This document shows, piece after piece, positions 47,794 through 57,336 of a DNA stretch of 64,000 nt; the stretch's first letter is position 1, and each line of letters begins with the position of its first letter. The stretch is taken from assembly GCA_964621785.1 (NCBI GenBank), contig CAZUPD010000007.1, positions 1 to 64,000 on the forward strand. Reading direction: 5' to 3'. Made by a program: the position numbers and the translations under genes. Source of the stretch: JACKDW01 sp964621785. GTDB taxonomy: Bacteria; Myxococcota_A; Polyangia; Nannocystales; Nannocystaceae. A model generated the notes under the pieces. It saw only the letters and a list, made by a program, of their open reading frames with translations. It made no database searches and was not told the DNA's origin.

Positions 47794-49524
47794 CTACTTG
47801 GGTTTGTCGCCCGACCCGGGTGAGACCTTCGCCTCGATGGCTTGTCGGGTCTCGGGCAGTGACTTGCGAAAACAACTGTAGCAGTCGCTTCTACGCTTTT
47901 TGCCGCACCCGCGGCGGGTCTTGTCGAGGCGTTGGATCAGCGGGAGAGACCGCGGATCGGCGAGCTTTCTCAGGGTTTCGTAGTGCCTGCGTTTTTCGTA
48001 GCAGAACTTTGAAAGCGTCAGTTCGGCACCCGCCTTGGCAAACTCGGGGACCGCCTCGGGGGGGTCGTACTTGCGCAACGACGACGCGGCCTTGGCACGG
48101 CGGCTGCGAGAGTCATTGGTCAGCATCGTATCGATCAACTTCTGCACGGCCGGGTCGATGGCGACGGCTTCGGTTGCGGTCTCGGTGCCGGTGACCGGAA
48201 CAGCAACACCCGCCGAAGTGTCCGGCGTTTCGGTTGTGGCAGCATCCGTCGTCGCGTCGTCCCCGTCGCCCGTTCCCACATCGGTCGTCGTCGAGGCCTC
48301 CGAAGTGGCCGCCGTCGTCTCGAGTTGTTCGGTTTGCGCGGTGGGTTTGCGGAGAAAAATAAATGCGCCTACAATAATTGCAACGACAAGTACTCCGAGG
48401 CCGATCAGCAGTGGTTTGCGGTTGGATCTGGTGACCCACGACTCATGGGCGGCGGTCGGCGGACTCAAAATCGCAACCCGCCCGGTCTGGGGCTCGAGTT
48501 GGGCTGTGATGAGTGAGTCCTCGTCGGCATTCGGATCGAGTCCGACGGCGATCCGGCGCAGTGCATCTCGAACTTGTGCGGCGTCGCGCAGGCGATTTTT
48601 GGGTTCGCGCGCGAGTAGCTCGCGCAGGAGCTCTTCGAGGGTGCCGGGAACCATGCCGCCGATTTGCTCGCTCAGCGACGGCGGGTCTTCTTGGAACTGC
48701 TTGGCGAACACCTCACCCAAGGTCGGCGCGGACCACAGTTGACGTCCCGCGATCGATTCCCACAACATGACCCCGAGGGCATATAGGTCGGCTCGTCCGT
48801 CAACTCTCTCGCCGGTCGCCTGCTCCGGTGCCATGTACCCGGGGGTGCCGACGACCGTGCCGACGCGCGTGAGGACTTGCGGGTCGACATTTCCCTCGGT
48901 CATGTCGGACTCCGGGACGATCCGGGCAATGCCAAAATCGAGGACCTTGGCGATGTAACTCCCATCCTCCTTGGTCTCGAGCAGGATGTTGTCGGGTTTG
49001 AGATCGCGGTGGACGATGCCGAGGTTGTGTGCCGCCGCCAGTCCGTCGGCGATCTGCCCGGCGACCGTACAGGCTTGCTGCCACGGCATGCGTTTTTGGA
49101 TCCCGAGCAATTCTCGCAGGCTGCGTCCGCGGACCAACTGGATCACGAGGAACATGCCACCCTCGGGTAGGGGCCCAAAATCGATCGCACTGGCGACGTG
49201 CGGATGTTCGATCTTTGCCGTCGCCATCGCCTCACGCTGGAATCGGGCTAGGATCTGGGCGTCGTCGACAAACTCCGGAAGGATGATTTTGACGGCCACA
49301 TCTTTTTGTAGACGCAACTGTTCGGCCGCGAACACAGCTCCCATACCGCCCTCGCCGAGCAGCTCGACGATTTTGTAGCGGCCGTCGATGATCCGTCCGA
49401 TCCATACGGATGGGTCGAACACTGGGTAGTTCGGTTCCGTCGTGATCTCAGACGGGCCCATCAGCCGGGTGGACGCGACAGTTTGCGTCTTCTGGTCCCG
49501 ATTGGACCCACCACGGTGATTCAT
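47794..49524 (-). CDS. Hanks-type Ser/Thr protein kinase, single-pass membrane protein
   Basis: The kinase domain (about 42-310) is complete: LGEGGMGAVF, VAVKII, catalytic HRDLKPDNILL, DFGIAR, GTPGYMAPEQ. A Thr/Ser-rich region holds one membrane helix (LLIGLGVLVVAIIVGAFIFL, about 375-395). The periplasmic part ends in a helical Cys-containing domain (CYEKRRHY, RRGCGKKRRSDCYSCFRK). ATG 49524 is used; 49560 is the upstream limit. The PP2C gene at 17566 is a candidate opposing phosphatase. Confidence 0.93.
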   Translation of the reverse strand: MNHRGGSNRDQKTQTVASTRLMGPSEITTEPNYPVFDPSVWIGRIIDGRYKIVELLGEGGMGAVFAAEQLRLQKDVAVKIILPEFVDDAQILARFQREAMATAKIEHPHVASAIDFGPLPEGGMFLVIQLVRGRSLRELLGIQKRMPWQQACTVAGQIADGLAAAHNLGIVHRDLKPDNILLETKEDGSYIAKVLDFGIARIVPESDMTEGNVDPQVLTRVGTVVGTPGYMAPEQATGERVDGRADLYALGVMLWESIAGRQLWSAPTLGEVFAKQFQEDPPSLSEQIGGMVPGTLEELLRELLAREPKNRLRDAAQVRDALRRIAVGLDPNADEDSLITAQLEPQTGRVAILSPPTAAHESWVTRSNRKPLLIGLGVLVVAIIVGAFIFLRKPTAQTEQLETTAATSEASTTTDVGTGDGDDATTDAATTETPDTSAGVAVPVTGTETATEAVAIDPAVQKLIDTMLTNDSRSRRAKAASSLRKYDPPEAVPEFAKAGAELTLSKFCYEKRRHYETLRKLADPRSLPLIQRLDKTRRGCGKKRRSDCYSCFRKSLPETRQAIEAKVSPGSGDKPK

Positions 49525-49763
49525 GCCTGGCCCCGGCGCCATGGAGCGACAGAATAACACCGGCCCGCGTGCCGACGGGATGCGTCAATTCCCCAGATCG
49601 CGGGAGATTCGCCACGCCGGAAACATTGTATTTCGAGTGATCTCCTGGATCGCGCGAGCGTCTGAGCGGATGTGCCCTGAAACCACCGAAAATCTTTGAG
49701 AAGATTGAGCCGTCGCGGTGTCATGGTGCGACGTTGGGCGACGTTCGCCAGGTGGAGATCGAG

Positions 49764-52010
49764 ATGACGCAAACGTTCAAAGGTTGGAAGTGGATCGTTC
49801 TGTGCACCCCGCTGCTGTTGGCGACCTGTAAAAAAGATCAGCCAGTCGAACCACCGCCACACAATTTCCCCGGTGACCAACCGTTGCTTGTCAGCCAGGG
49901 TCCGGAAGTCCCTCCGGAGGCTCCACCCCATGTATTTACACCGAGGCCGCGGTCTCCGAGGCAACACGCCGACCCGCCGCCGCCCAACCTCGCCGGATTG
50001 CCGCGTATGGTCCAGCGGCTCGGGCAGTGCTACGGCTCGAGTGCTGCGATTGCGGGTGGATCCCGCTGGGGTTCGACACCGCAGCCGCAGCCTGCTTCGC
50101 CGGCTCCCAAAAAGAAAACGAAGAAGAAAAAGAAAGTCGCCTCCAAAGGTTCGCACTACGTTCCCTACCAGCCCAACAAGCCGGCCGATGCGAAACCTGT
50201 CGAACCGGCGCGCACGCGTCCAAAGCCTGACCCGAGTCCGCCTCCCAGTGGCGGTGTTCCAGGCGGAGTCGTCGGAGGAAGCCTCGGGGGTGATGTTGCC
50301 GACGATGCCGCTGGGATGGCACCTCCTCCCGAAGCGTTTTCGTCCGAGCCCGAGCCCATGGCAGATGTCGCGACCAATCGCCGCACGAAGGATTCCAACA
50401 GCCGAGCCGATCGCAAGCGCGAGCGTCAGGAGCGACGGGCGGAGCGCAAGGCCAAGCGCGAAGCCAAGTCCAAGACATCCGATGTTGCCCAGAGTGCCCC
50501 CGCAGCCGAATCCGAGGAGGCCTTCGACCGAGACTTCGAGCAGGACACGATGATCGCAGTCGAGCCCGAGCCCGATCCCGACGATCAGTACCACGATTGG
50601 GGCGCCGCGATTTACCTGTCCAACGACGACACCATGAGCTTGTCGTCAGCCCAGCGGGTGATCTTTGCCATCGAACATTTTTTGCCCCTCCCGCTCGAGC
50701 ACATTCGTCCCCACGAGTTGCTCAACTATTTTTCGTTTGAAGGTCGCTCGGTCGCGCCGGCGGACGATTTCTCGATCCACGCAGAGATTGCCCCTCACCC
50801 GCAACAGCAGGGCATTTACTCGTTGGCGCTCAACGTCCGCGGGCGACCCATGGATCTGCGATCGCGACGCAACGCCAACCTGACCTTGGTCGTCGATCGC
50901 TCGGGGTCGATGAGTGACGAAGGGCGGATGGATTTTCTCAAACGCGGGCTGCACCGCATGGTTTCGGAGCTCAAGGCCGGCGATATCGTCAACCTGGTGG
51001 TCTTCGATCACCGTGTATGTACACCGTTGGAAAATTTTGTTGTCGGGCGAGATAGCATGGACACGCTGCGGCGGGCCATCGGTGGGCTGCGACCCCAGGG
51101 CTCGACCAACCTCCATTCCGGGTTGACGACCGGCTACGGGTTGGCCGATCGGTCCTACCAACCGACCTACACCAACCGCGTTGTCCTGGTGACCGATGCA
51201 CTTGCAAATACCGGCGTCACCGATCCGCAGATGATGTCGATCGTGTCGCGGTTTTACGACCAGCGGCGGATCCGGCTTTCGGGGGTTGGGGTCGGTCGCC
51301 AGTTCAACGACGCCCTGCTCGACCGGTTGACCGAGCAGGGCCGCGGCGCCTATGTGTTTTTAGGCTCCGAAGCCGAGGTCGATGCGGTGTTTGGTCCGCG
51401 GTTTATCTCCCTGATCGAGACGACCGCCAACGATGTCCACTTCCGCCTCCACCTGCCGCCCTCGCTGCGCATGAACGTGTTCTACGGCGAGGAGAGCTCG
51501 GTGATCAAAGAAGATGTCCAGGCGATCCACTACTTCGCCAACACCTCGCAGCTGTTCCTCTCGGATCTGATGGCCAGGCGCGGACGATTGCGGCCCCAGG
51601 ATTGGGTGATGCTGACGATCGAGTACGAGGATCCGGAGACCGGGCAAAAGCTCGTCCACGAAGAGGCGTTTAACCTCGGGGATGTCAGCCGCGAAGGCAC
51701 CAACGTACGCAAGGCGCAGCTGCTGACCACCTGGGTCGACAGCATGGCGGAATTGGCGAGTCGGCCCAATCCAGGAGGCTTTCGCAACCACCTCGGCGGG
51801 TGGGTCGACGACGGTGGATGGACCCGCTGCGAAGAGGTTCGCATGCAATTACAACAACAGGGCCAAGGTCTCAGCGACCCCGAGGTCCCCCGCGTACTCA
51901 AGCTCTGGGAACAGTACTGTGCGAGGTATGAACGTCCGCGCAACCCGGTACGCAGAACGCCCCAACCGACCCGTGACGCGTGGCCGGGTGCGAGCGGCAC
52001 GACACGCTAG
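49764..52010 (+). CDS. Second YfbK-like VWA lipoprotein with basic/disordered N-region
   Basis: Lipoprotein signal (VLCTPLLLATCKKD), then about 280 residues rich in Pro, Lys and Arg (PKKKTKKKKKVAS, RAERKAKREAKS), the YfbK-like segment (IRPHELLNYFSFEG) and a VWA domain with metal site VVDRSGSMSDEG. The C-terminal part is beta-rich. 748 residues. Same architecture as 43929 but without its DUF3520 tail. A very basic surface stalk suggests binding to acidic polymers (inference). Four TGYANNTRCA sites lie inside. Confidence 0.85.
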   Translation: MTQTFKGWKWIVLCTPLLLATCKKDQPVEPPPHNFPGDQPLLVSQGPEVPPEAPPHVFTPRPRSPRQHADPPPPNLAGLPRMVQRLGQCYGSSAAIAGGSRWGSTPQPQPASPAPKKKTKKKKKVASKGSHYVPYQPNKPADAKPVEPARTRPKPDPSPPPSGGVPGGVVGGSLGGDVADDAAGMAPPPEAFSSEPEPMADVATNRRTKDSNSRADRKRERQERRAERKAKREAKSKTSDVAQSAPAAESEEAFDRDFEQDTMIAVEPEPDPDDQYHDWGAAIYLSNDDTMSLSSAQRVIFAIEHFLPLPLEHIRPHELLNYFSFEGRSVAPADDFSIHAEIAPHPQQQGIYSLALNVRGRPMDLRSRRNANLTLVVDRSGSMSDEGRMDFLKRGLHRMVSELKAGDIVNLVVFDHRVCTPLENFVVGRDSMDTLRRAIGGLRPQGSTNLHSGLTTGYGLADRSYQPTYTNRVVLVTDALANTGVTDPQMMSIVSRFYDQRRIRLSGVGVGRQFNDALLDRLTEQGRGAYVFLGSEAEVDAVFGPRFISLIETTANDVHFRLHLPPSLRMNVFYGEESSVIKEDVQAIHYFANTSQLFLSDLMARRGRLRPQDWVMLTIEYEDPETGQKLVHEEAFNLGDVSREGTNVRKAQLLTTWVDSMAELASRPNPGGFRNHLGGWVDDGGWTRCEEVRMQLQQQGQGLSDPEVPRVLKLWEQYCARYERPRNPVRRTPQPTRDAWPGASGTTR

Positions 52011-52110
52011 ACAACAAGTCCGAGCTAGGTCGATTGCGTATGCACCTTGAATGACCCTGTCGTTCAACGCGCCTGGGACCTGCTCGTGCCCGAACCATGC
52101 GTCCCAAGCG

Positions 52111-52659
52111 TTAAAAACTCGACCCAGGCTGTTGCAAGAACGCGAGCTCATCCGGTGTCGAGACCCGGCCGAGGGCTTGATTGCGGTGGGGAAATCGACC
52201 AAAGCGGTCGATGATGTCCTTGTGCAGGTAGCAAAAACGCAGGTTGTTGGAGCTTTTAAGGGTCGCCATCAGCTCGATGCACCGCTGTTGATCGGCCGAC
52301 GATTCGCTGTGCATCAGTGGCATATACATGAAATGTCGATGGTCGTCGGGCAGGGACCTGTCCTGCCCGCGGTCGAGCGCACGCATGAGCACCCAGCGGG
52401 CGAGTCCGTCGGTGGCGAACGCCTTGGATGTATTTCGGAACATGTTGCGAGAGAACTGGTCCAAGACGATGATCGTCGCCAGCGACCCTTCCGCGGCCTC
52501 GAGCCACGGACGGTGCTGACCCTCGCAGATCTGGGTGTGCACTTCGAGATAGCTATCGCGCAACTCCTGGTCGAACGCGGGGGGACCTCCCCAGTGGAGC
52601 TTGCTGACCCGGGGGGAGAACCAAAACGCGATGATCGATGCGGGAGAGACGGCGGACAT
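52111..52659 (-). CDS. DUF924 family protein
   Basis: A 182-residue all-helical TPR-like protein with the family signature: IIAFWFSP at the start, LATIIVLDQFSRNMFR, FMYMPLMHSE and GRFPHRNQALGR. Function is unknown. ATG 52659 fits the family's usual N-terminus; the frame extends to 52773. Confidence 0.85.
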   Translation of the reverse strand: MSAVSPASIIAFWFSPRVSKLHWGGPPAFDQELRDSYLEVHTQICEGQHRPWLEAAEGSLATIIVLDQFSRNMFRNTSKAFATDGLARWVLMRALDRGQDRSLPDDHRHFMYMPLMHSESSADQQRCIELMATLKSSNNLRFCYLHKDIIDRFGRFPHRNQALGRVSTPDELAFLQQPGSSF

Positions 52660-52708
52660 GGGCGGGATGGGACCACACTCGCCCCGACTTCTCACCAACA
52701 TTTCGAGG

Positions 52709-52781
52709 CGAGGGCTGCAAAGGTGCGTAACCATTAGATGGACGTGGGAACACGTGAACGACGAGGGCTGCAAAGGTGCGT
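52709..52781. repeat. 20-bp direct repeat near the DUF924 start
   Basis: CGAGGGCTGCAAAGGTGCGT occurs at 52709-52728 and again, identical, at 52762-52781, a 53-base period, in the spacer between the divergent DUF924 and archaemetzincin genes. Possible paired protein-binding sites for either promoter. Confidence 0.55.
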
Positions 52782-52909
52782 CGAGGAGTGAGTGCGGAGC
52801 ACGTTCAATGGTTCAAGTGCATTTGCAACCCGCAGCCGGAGTGTTGGTGCGAGCGCCTACGGGCGCAACGAGGCTTTGGGAGCTGGGCGAATCGGAGTAC
52901 GATCATCAT

Positions 52910-54031
52910 GTGCGGGACGCAGCTGACGGAGGATGTTCTCGACGCGCCTCGCTTGCCAAGCGCCGACCTGCTTGCAACTGGCTCGGACATGGGCCCCGCC
53001 GGCTCGCAGTGATCGGCACGAGTGTCCTCGCGATCGCCTGCGGTCGTTCGACCCCCGCTCCGGAACCAGACGCAGGCCGCGTACTGGCCGTGCGATTTGC
53101 CGACGACAAGGAGTTTGTCCCCCCGGGTCCCCGTCAACGCCGAGCAGCGATCGGTCCCCTCGGACATATTCCCCCGGTATTGCAGCGCGCCTTCTCACCG
53201 GGAGTCGCCTTCGCACCGCTGCGGGTGCCGGAGCCGGGAGATTGGCTCGATCGCGTCTACGAGCGCGGTCAGACCTACGCCGACTATCTCAAGTCTCCCG
53301 GGCACATCCCCGACGAGCGCCGCGACACGATCTACTTCTTGCCGATCGGCCAGTTTCCCAATGGTTTGATCGTCGAGGAGGACCGGACCGTACTTGTGCG
53401 CAGCCCGGAGATTGAGGTGCTGTCCAAACACGTGGAGCGCTACTTCGGCCTGAGCGTCGGCGTATTACCGGCGGTCGACGTCGAAAGTTTAAAACTCGAG
53501 ACCCGCGAGCGCGACGGTCGGACTCAGGTGCACACCCGCGAACTTCTGACCCAGCTGCGACCGATGTTGCCGACTGACGGCTACTGTCTGATCGCCCTGA
53601 CCAACGAAGATCTGTACGCCGATGCCGAGCAGGAGTTTTCGTTTGGGTATGCCTCGCTCGACGCCCGCGTGGGCGTGTACAGCTTTGCCCGGTTTGATCC
53701 ACAGTTTTCGGGCGAGCCCCGGGGTCCCGATTTTCGCAAGGTCATCCTCACCCGCAGCCTCAAGATCATGAGCCACGAAATTGGTCACATGTTTGGCTTG
53801 GAGCATTGCACCTATTACGCCTGCGTGATGAACGGGGCCAGCGACTTGATCGAAACCGACCGCCACCCGTTGCATCTGTGTCCGGTATGTCTGCGCAAGC
53901 TCCATCATGCCGTCGGGTTTGACCCGGTCGCCCGCTACCTCGAGCTACAAAGTTTCTACGCCGAGGTTGCGCTCGCCGAGGAAGCCCGCTGGCTCGGAGA
54001 TCGGGCGACGTTCATTACCGGGACCTATTGA
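52910..54031 (+). CDS. Archaemetzincin-type metalloprotease, lipoprotein
   Basis: The zinc signature HEIGHMFGLEHC followed by YYACVMNGAS and the second metal site CPVCLRKLHHAVGFD define archaemetzincins (family M54). The N-terminus reaches a lipobox-like LAVIGTSVLAIACGRS. GTG 52910 keeps the basic residues RR before it; GTG 53009 would start at the hydrophobic core and overlaps by four bases (GTGA) the stop of a short upstream frame, so either is possible. Archaemetzincins cleave peptides; bacterial roles are poorly known. Confidence 0.82.
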   Translation: MRDAADGGCSRRASLAKRRPACNWLGHGPRRLAVIGTSVLAIACGRSTPAPEPDAGRVLAVRFADDKEFVPPGPRQRRAAIGPLGHIPPVLQRAFSPGVAFAPLRVPEPGDWLDRVYERGQTYADYLKSPGHIPDERRDTIYFLPIGQFPNGLIVEEDRTVLVRSPEIEVLSKHVERYFGLSVGVLPAVDVESLKLETRERDGRTQVHTRELLTQLRPMLPTDGYCLIALTNEDLYADAEQEFSFGYASLDARVGVYSFARFDPQFSGEPRGPDFRKVILTRSLKIMSHEIGHMFGLEHCTYYACVMNGASDLIETDRHPLHLCPVCLRKLHHAVGFDPVARYLELQSFYAEVALAEEARWLGDRATFITGTY

Positions 54032-54272
54032 GCGCAATAAGCCGTGTAAGATCAGGCGTTTGACACCGCGATTGCCGAGCCGTATACCGCCGCGACTCGG
54101 GCCGAATCCTCCGTCCGTTGTCGATGCCGGTCACAGATGTTAAACCTGTACAATCAGTCATGTTGTTTATCGCAGCTCGGTAGACCACATGCAGGCCTTC
54201 GCACCGGTGCAAACCTTGTAAATGTTACCTGCCGGACAGGCGTCAAAGACATCCCAACTGGAGCTTGGATTG

Positions 54273-55802
54273 ATGAAATTTCGTAACCGTTATCTCCCTG
54301 GACTTCTCTGTAGCACGGCCCTGCTCGTCGGCTGCGGCAACGGCGAGCCCGAGGATAAAACCTCCAACGCAACGTTCCCGGAAACGACCGACGACACGAC
54401 CACGACGACGACCGGGATCACAACCTTTACCACCAGCACCACCGACAATACCTCGGGGACGCAGACCGAGGGCGAGACTGAGACCGAGGGCGAGACCGAC
54501 ACCGACACCGAGACGACTGCCGGGCCGGGGTGTGAGCCCGACCTGACGGATTGTGACGGCGAGTGTGTCGACGCCGAGAACGATGTCCTCAACTGCGGTG
54601 GCTGTGGGATCGAGTGCGCCAGCGACGAGATGTGCGAAGAAGGTGCTTGTACATCTATTTGCGAAGAGGGCTTCGAGCTCTGTGGCGAGGAGTGTGTCGA
54701 CACCCAGGCCGATGCTCTCCACTGCGGCGGGTGTGACATGGGCTGTGACGAGGGCTACATGTGCAGCATGGGTGCATGTGCACTTGATTGTGACGAAGGT
54801 CTGACGGCCTGCGGCGACATCTGTGTCGACACCCAGACCAGCGACGAGCACTGCGGGGAGTGTGACCTCGCGTGCGATGGGCTCGCCATGTGTATGGCCG
54901 GTGTCTGTGAAATCACCTGCGATGTTGGCGAGACAGTATGTTCGGACATGTGTGTCAACACCGACGACTCGATCGAACACTGCGGTGCATGTGACAACGC
55001 CTGTCCGCAGCCGCCAAACGGGATGTCGACCTGCGAGTCGGGCGAGTGTGACCTCGACTGCGAAGACGGCTACAAGCCGTGGATGAACGACACTGCCTGC
55101 TACGAGTGCAACAACGACCCGATCGAGGCAGATAACCCGATCGGGTGGTGGCGCCTCGGCGAGTCGATGGGGAACAACAGTGCGATCGACTCGAGCGGCA
55201 ATGGTTGGCACGGTGCATATACATCCGTAGCACTTGAAATCTTCGGCATTTCCGGCGACCTCGACACCGCAGCCGAGTTCGGCACCCCCGCTGACTCCCA
55301 CGTCGATGTCTTCAACTTCGACGACATGCCCACGACCCAGTTGACGGTCGAGATGTGGATCTTGCAAAACGCTCCGGGAGTGAGCGATCAGCCGTGTCCG
55401 TTCTCCTACGGGATCGGTTCGGGTTCCGCGTCCAACGAGTTCTTGTTGCGCGATACAACCAACCTGATCGTCCATGCCAAGGACGACCAGTTCGCTACCG
55501 GCATCGACTTGGCCGACGGCACCTGGCACCACTTGGCGGTCACGTGGCGGAGCAACAACGGCCAGATTCGGGTGTACGTCGATGGTGTCGAGACTGCCGC
55601 AGCCAACGGCTACGGAACGGGCCAGTCGATCATCCCCGGCGGCCAGCTCGTGTTCGGCCAAGACCAGGATACGTTAGGCGGCGGTTTCCAGACGTTCCAG
55701 CGGATGCAGGGGTACCTCGACGAGGTCGTGCTCTACAACACGGTCCTGACCCCCGCCCAGATCAACGCCCACCGCAACGCGACCCTTTGCGTATTGCCGT
55801 AA
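54273..55802 (+). CDS. Surface lipoprotein: Thr stalk, Cys-rich repeats, LamG-like domain
   Basis: GGAG lies 9 bases before ATG 54273. Lipoprotein signal (LLCSTALLVGCGNG), a Thr/Glu/Gly stalk, then five tandem Cys-rich units of about 40 residues (CGGCGIEC, CGGCDMGC, CGECDLAC, CGACDNAC), and a C-terminal concanavalin/LamG-like domain (IGWWRLGES, LTVEMWIL, WHHLAVTWRSNNGQIRVYVDG, LDEVVLYN). Such proteins are typical of the myxobacterial surface. An intrinsic terminator follows at 55824. Confidence 0.87.
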   Translation: MKFRNRYLPGLLCSTALLVGCGNGEPEDKTSNATFPETTDDTTTTTTGITTFTTSTTDNTSGTQTEGETETEGETDTDTETTAGPGCEPDLTDCDGECVDAENDVLNCGGCGIECASDEMCEEGACTSICEEGFELCGEECVDTQADALHCGGCDMGCDEGYMCSMGACALDCDEGLTACGDICVDTQTSDEHCGECDLACDGLAMCMAGVCEITCDVGETVCSDMCVNTDDSIEHCGACDNACPQPPNGMSTCESGECDLDCEDGYKPWMNDTACYECNNDPIEADNPIGWWRLGESMGNNSAIDSSGNGWHGAYTSVALEIFGISGDLDTAAEFGTPADSHVDVFNFDDMPTTQLTVEMWILQNAPGVSDQPCPFSYGIGSGSASNEFLLRDTTNLIVHAKDDQFATGIDLADGTWHHLAVTWRSNNGQIRVYVDGVETAAANGYGTGQSIIPGGQLVFGQDQDTLGGGFQTFQRMQGYLDEVVLYNTVLTPAQINAHRNATLCVLP

Positions 55803-55823
55803 ACAGGTCCTTACCGACAAAAC

Positions 55824-55845
55824 AAGCGCCTTCGGGCGCTTTTTT
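55824..55845 (+). terminator. Intrinsic terminator after the LamG lipoprotein
   Basis: AAGCGCC-TTCG-GGCGCTT with a stable UUCG tetraloop, running into TTTTTTG. It lies 22 bases after the stop codon at 55802. Confidence 0.92.
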
Positions 55846-55865
55846 GTTTGTCGAGTTCGAGGTTG

Positions 55866-55991
55866 TGCTTGTACAAACACGACCCCGGAGCTCGAAAACA
55901 ATCGGAAAACCAGGCGAGAGATGCTTGTACAAACACGACCCCGGAGCTCGAAAACAACCGGTCCCGAGACAAGCGTGCTTGTACAACCGTG
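55866..55991. repeat. Direct repeats with TTGTACAA core in promoter spacer
   Basis: A 36-base unit starting TGCTTGTACAAACACGACCC is present at 55866-55901 and again, identical, at 55922-55957; a truncated third unit (TGCTTGTACAAC) begins at 55976. Each carries the palindrome TTGTACAA. They sit in the spacer before the fibrinogen-like lipoprotein and look like iterated operator or attachment sites. Confidence 0.7.
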
Positions 55992-56065
55992 ACGACACGG
56001 CCGTCCTAGAAACCGACGCGTGAGCCCAGACTTCTGCTAGAGTGCGGGCGATCAGGTTCAATCCT

Positions 56066-57262
56066 ATGCGCCTACAACAAACGCTTCTACTCGCTTCGCT
56101 TGTCCTGCCCGCCTGTGGCGATGCCACCGAGGGTTCGGGCACCACCGCCGGGCTCACGACCGACCCCGCGCTCACGACTTCGACGACCGACGGCACCGAA
56201 TCGACCGAAGATCCGTCTGGGAGTACGTCTGGCGAGACAACCGGCGAGCCGACGACAGGCGAACCGACGACAGGCGAACCGACGACAGGCGAGCCGACGA
56301 CCGAAGACCCGACCGACGAGCCAACGACCGAAGATCCGACGACCGAAGACCCGACCGAAGATCCGACGACAGGCGAGCCGACGACCGAAGATCCGACCGN
56401 NNNNNNNNNCGATTCGGATACCGACAATCCGGTTTGCGGCAACGGCGTTGTCGACCCCGGTGAAAGCTGTGACGACGGCAACGATGACGAGACGGATGCG
56501 TGTACATCTTTATGTGCGCCCCCGAGTTGCGACGATGGGATCCAAAGCGGGGACGAGACGGATGTCGACTGTGGGGGGCCCGATTGCGAAAGCTGTGACA
56601 ACCTCGCCTGTGAGCAGGCGGAAGAGTGCCCCGGGCAGTTGTGCGTCGACAACCTGTGCACCCATGCCCCGAATTGCGAACAGTTGCTGTTTCTCAATCC
56701 CGGACTGCAGGACCAAGATGGTATGTACGAGATCGATCCCGATGGGATGGGAGGAGATCCGCCGTTTGCGGTCCACTGCGACATGACCTTCGATGGAGGT
56801 GGGTGGACCCGACTGTTGCTCGACGACTTCGAGGACAACGGCGATGGCTGGTCCAAAACCCAGACCACGACCTGTGGGATGTTCGGGAAGATCCTCGGCG
56901 GCTACGGCCAGTTCGGAAACGAAACCGTGACAAAGATGGTCGACACCTTCGGGATCGAGCACTTCACCGTCCTGCTGCGAGCCGATTACTACGCGGTCGA
57001 TTCGTGGGATGGCGAGCAGGCCTATGCCCGGATCGACAACATGACCGTGTGGGAAGTTGGCTGTGACCACCAAAGCGACGGCTGCAACCACATGAGCAAT
57101 GGCAATATCTGCGGGGGAAGCTATCCCGAAGGGAATGTTTCCCTAGAGGCCGTCGAAGGGCACATGGGCGAGGACCTCCTGATCGCATTTGGCTCGACCC
57201 TCAACCAGTCGACGACCGATGAGTCTTGGGGGGTCGACAATGTCGAGGTGTATGTGCGGTAG
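56066..57262 (+). CDS. Surface lipoprotein with Cys-rich repeat and fibrinogen-like domain, spanning an assembly gap
   Basis: A lipoprotein signal (LLLASLVLPACGD), then a stalk of TTGEP/TTEDP units interrupted by 10 N at 56400-56409, the myxobacterial Cys-rich motif CGNGVVDPGESCDDGN (DUF4215-like), a second Cys cluster, and a C-terminal region with HCDMTFDGGGWT, a fibrinogen-C-like hallmark. True repeat number is unknown because of the gap. GTG 56042 is an alternative start. Confidence 0.82.
   Translation: MRLQQTLLLASLVLPACGDATEGSGTTAGLTTDPALTTSTTDGTESTEDPSGSTSGETTGEPTTGEPTTGEPTTGEPTTEDPTDEPTTEDPTTEDPTEDPTTGEPTTEDPTXXXXDSDTDNPVCGNGVVDPGESCDDGNDDETDACTSLCAPPSCDDGIQSGDETDVDCGGPDCESCDNLACEQAEECPGQLCVDNLCTHAPNCEQLLFLNPGLQDQDGMYEIDPDGMGGDPPFAVHCDMTFDGGGWTRLLLDDFEDNGDGWSKTQTTTCGMFGKILGGYGQFGNETVTKMVDTFGIEHFTVLLRADYYAVDSWDGEQAYARIDNMTVWEVGCDHQSDGCNHMSNGNICGGSYPEGNVSLEAVEGHMGEDLLIAFGSTLNQSTTDESWGVDNVEVYVR
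56400..56409. other. Assembly gap (10 N)
   Basis: Ten undetermined bases inside a near-identical TTGEP/TTEDP repeat tract. The reading frame continues if the gap length is exact, but a round 10 suggests an arbitrary filler and a collapsed repeat. Confidence 0.99.
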
Positions 57263-57336
57263 CCCGCACCCCGAAACTAATTGTGCATGCAATGGTCTTG
57301 CTTGCGCAGCGGTTCGAGGTTCGGCACCCTGTGGCC

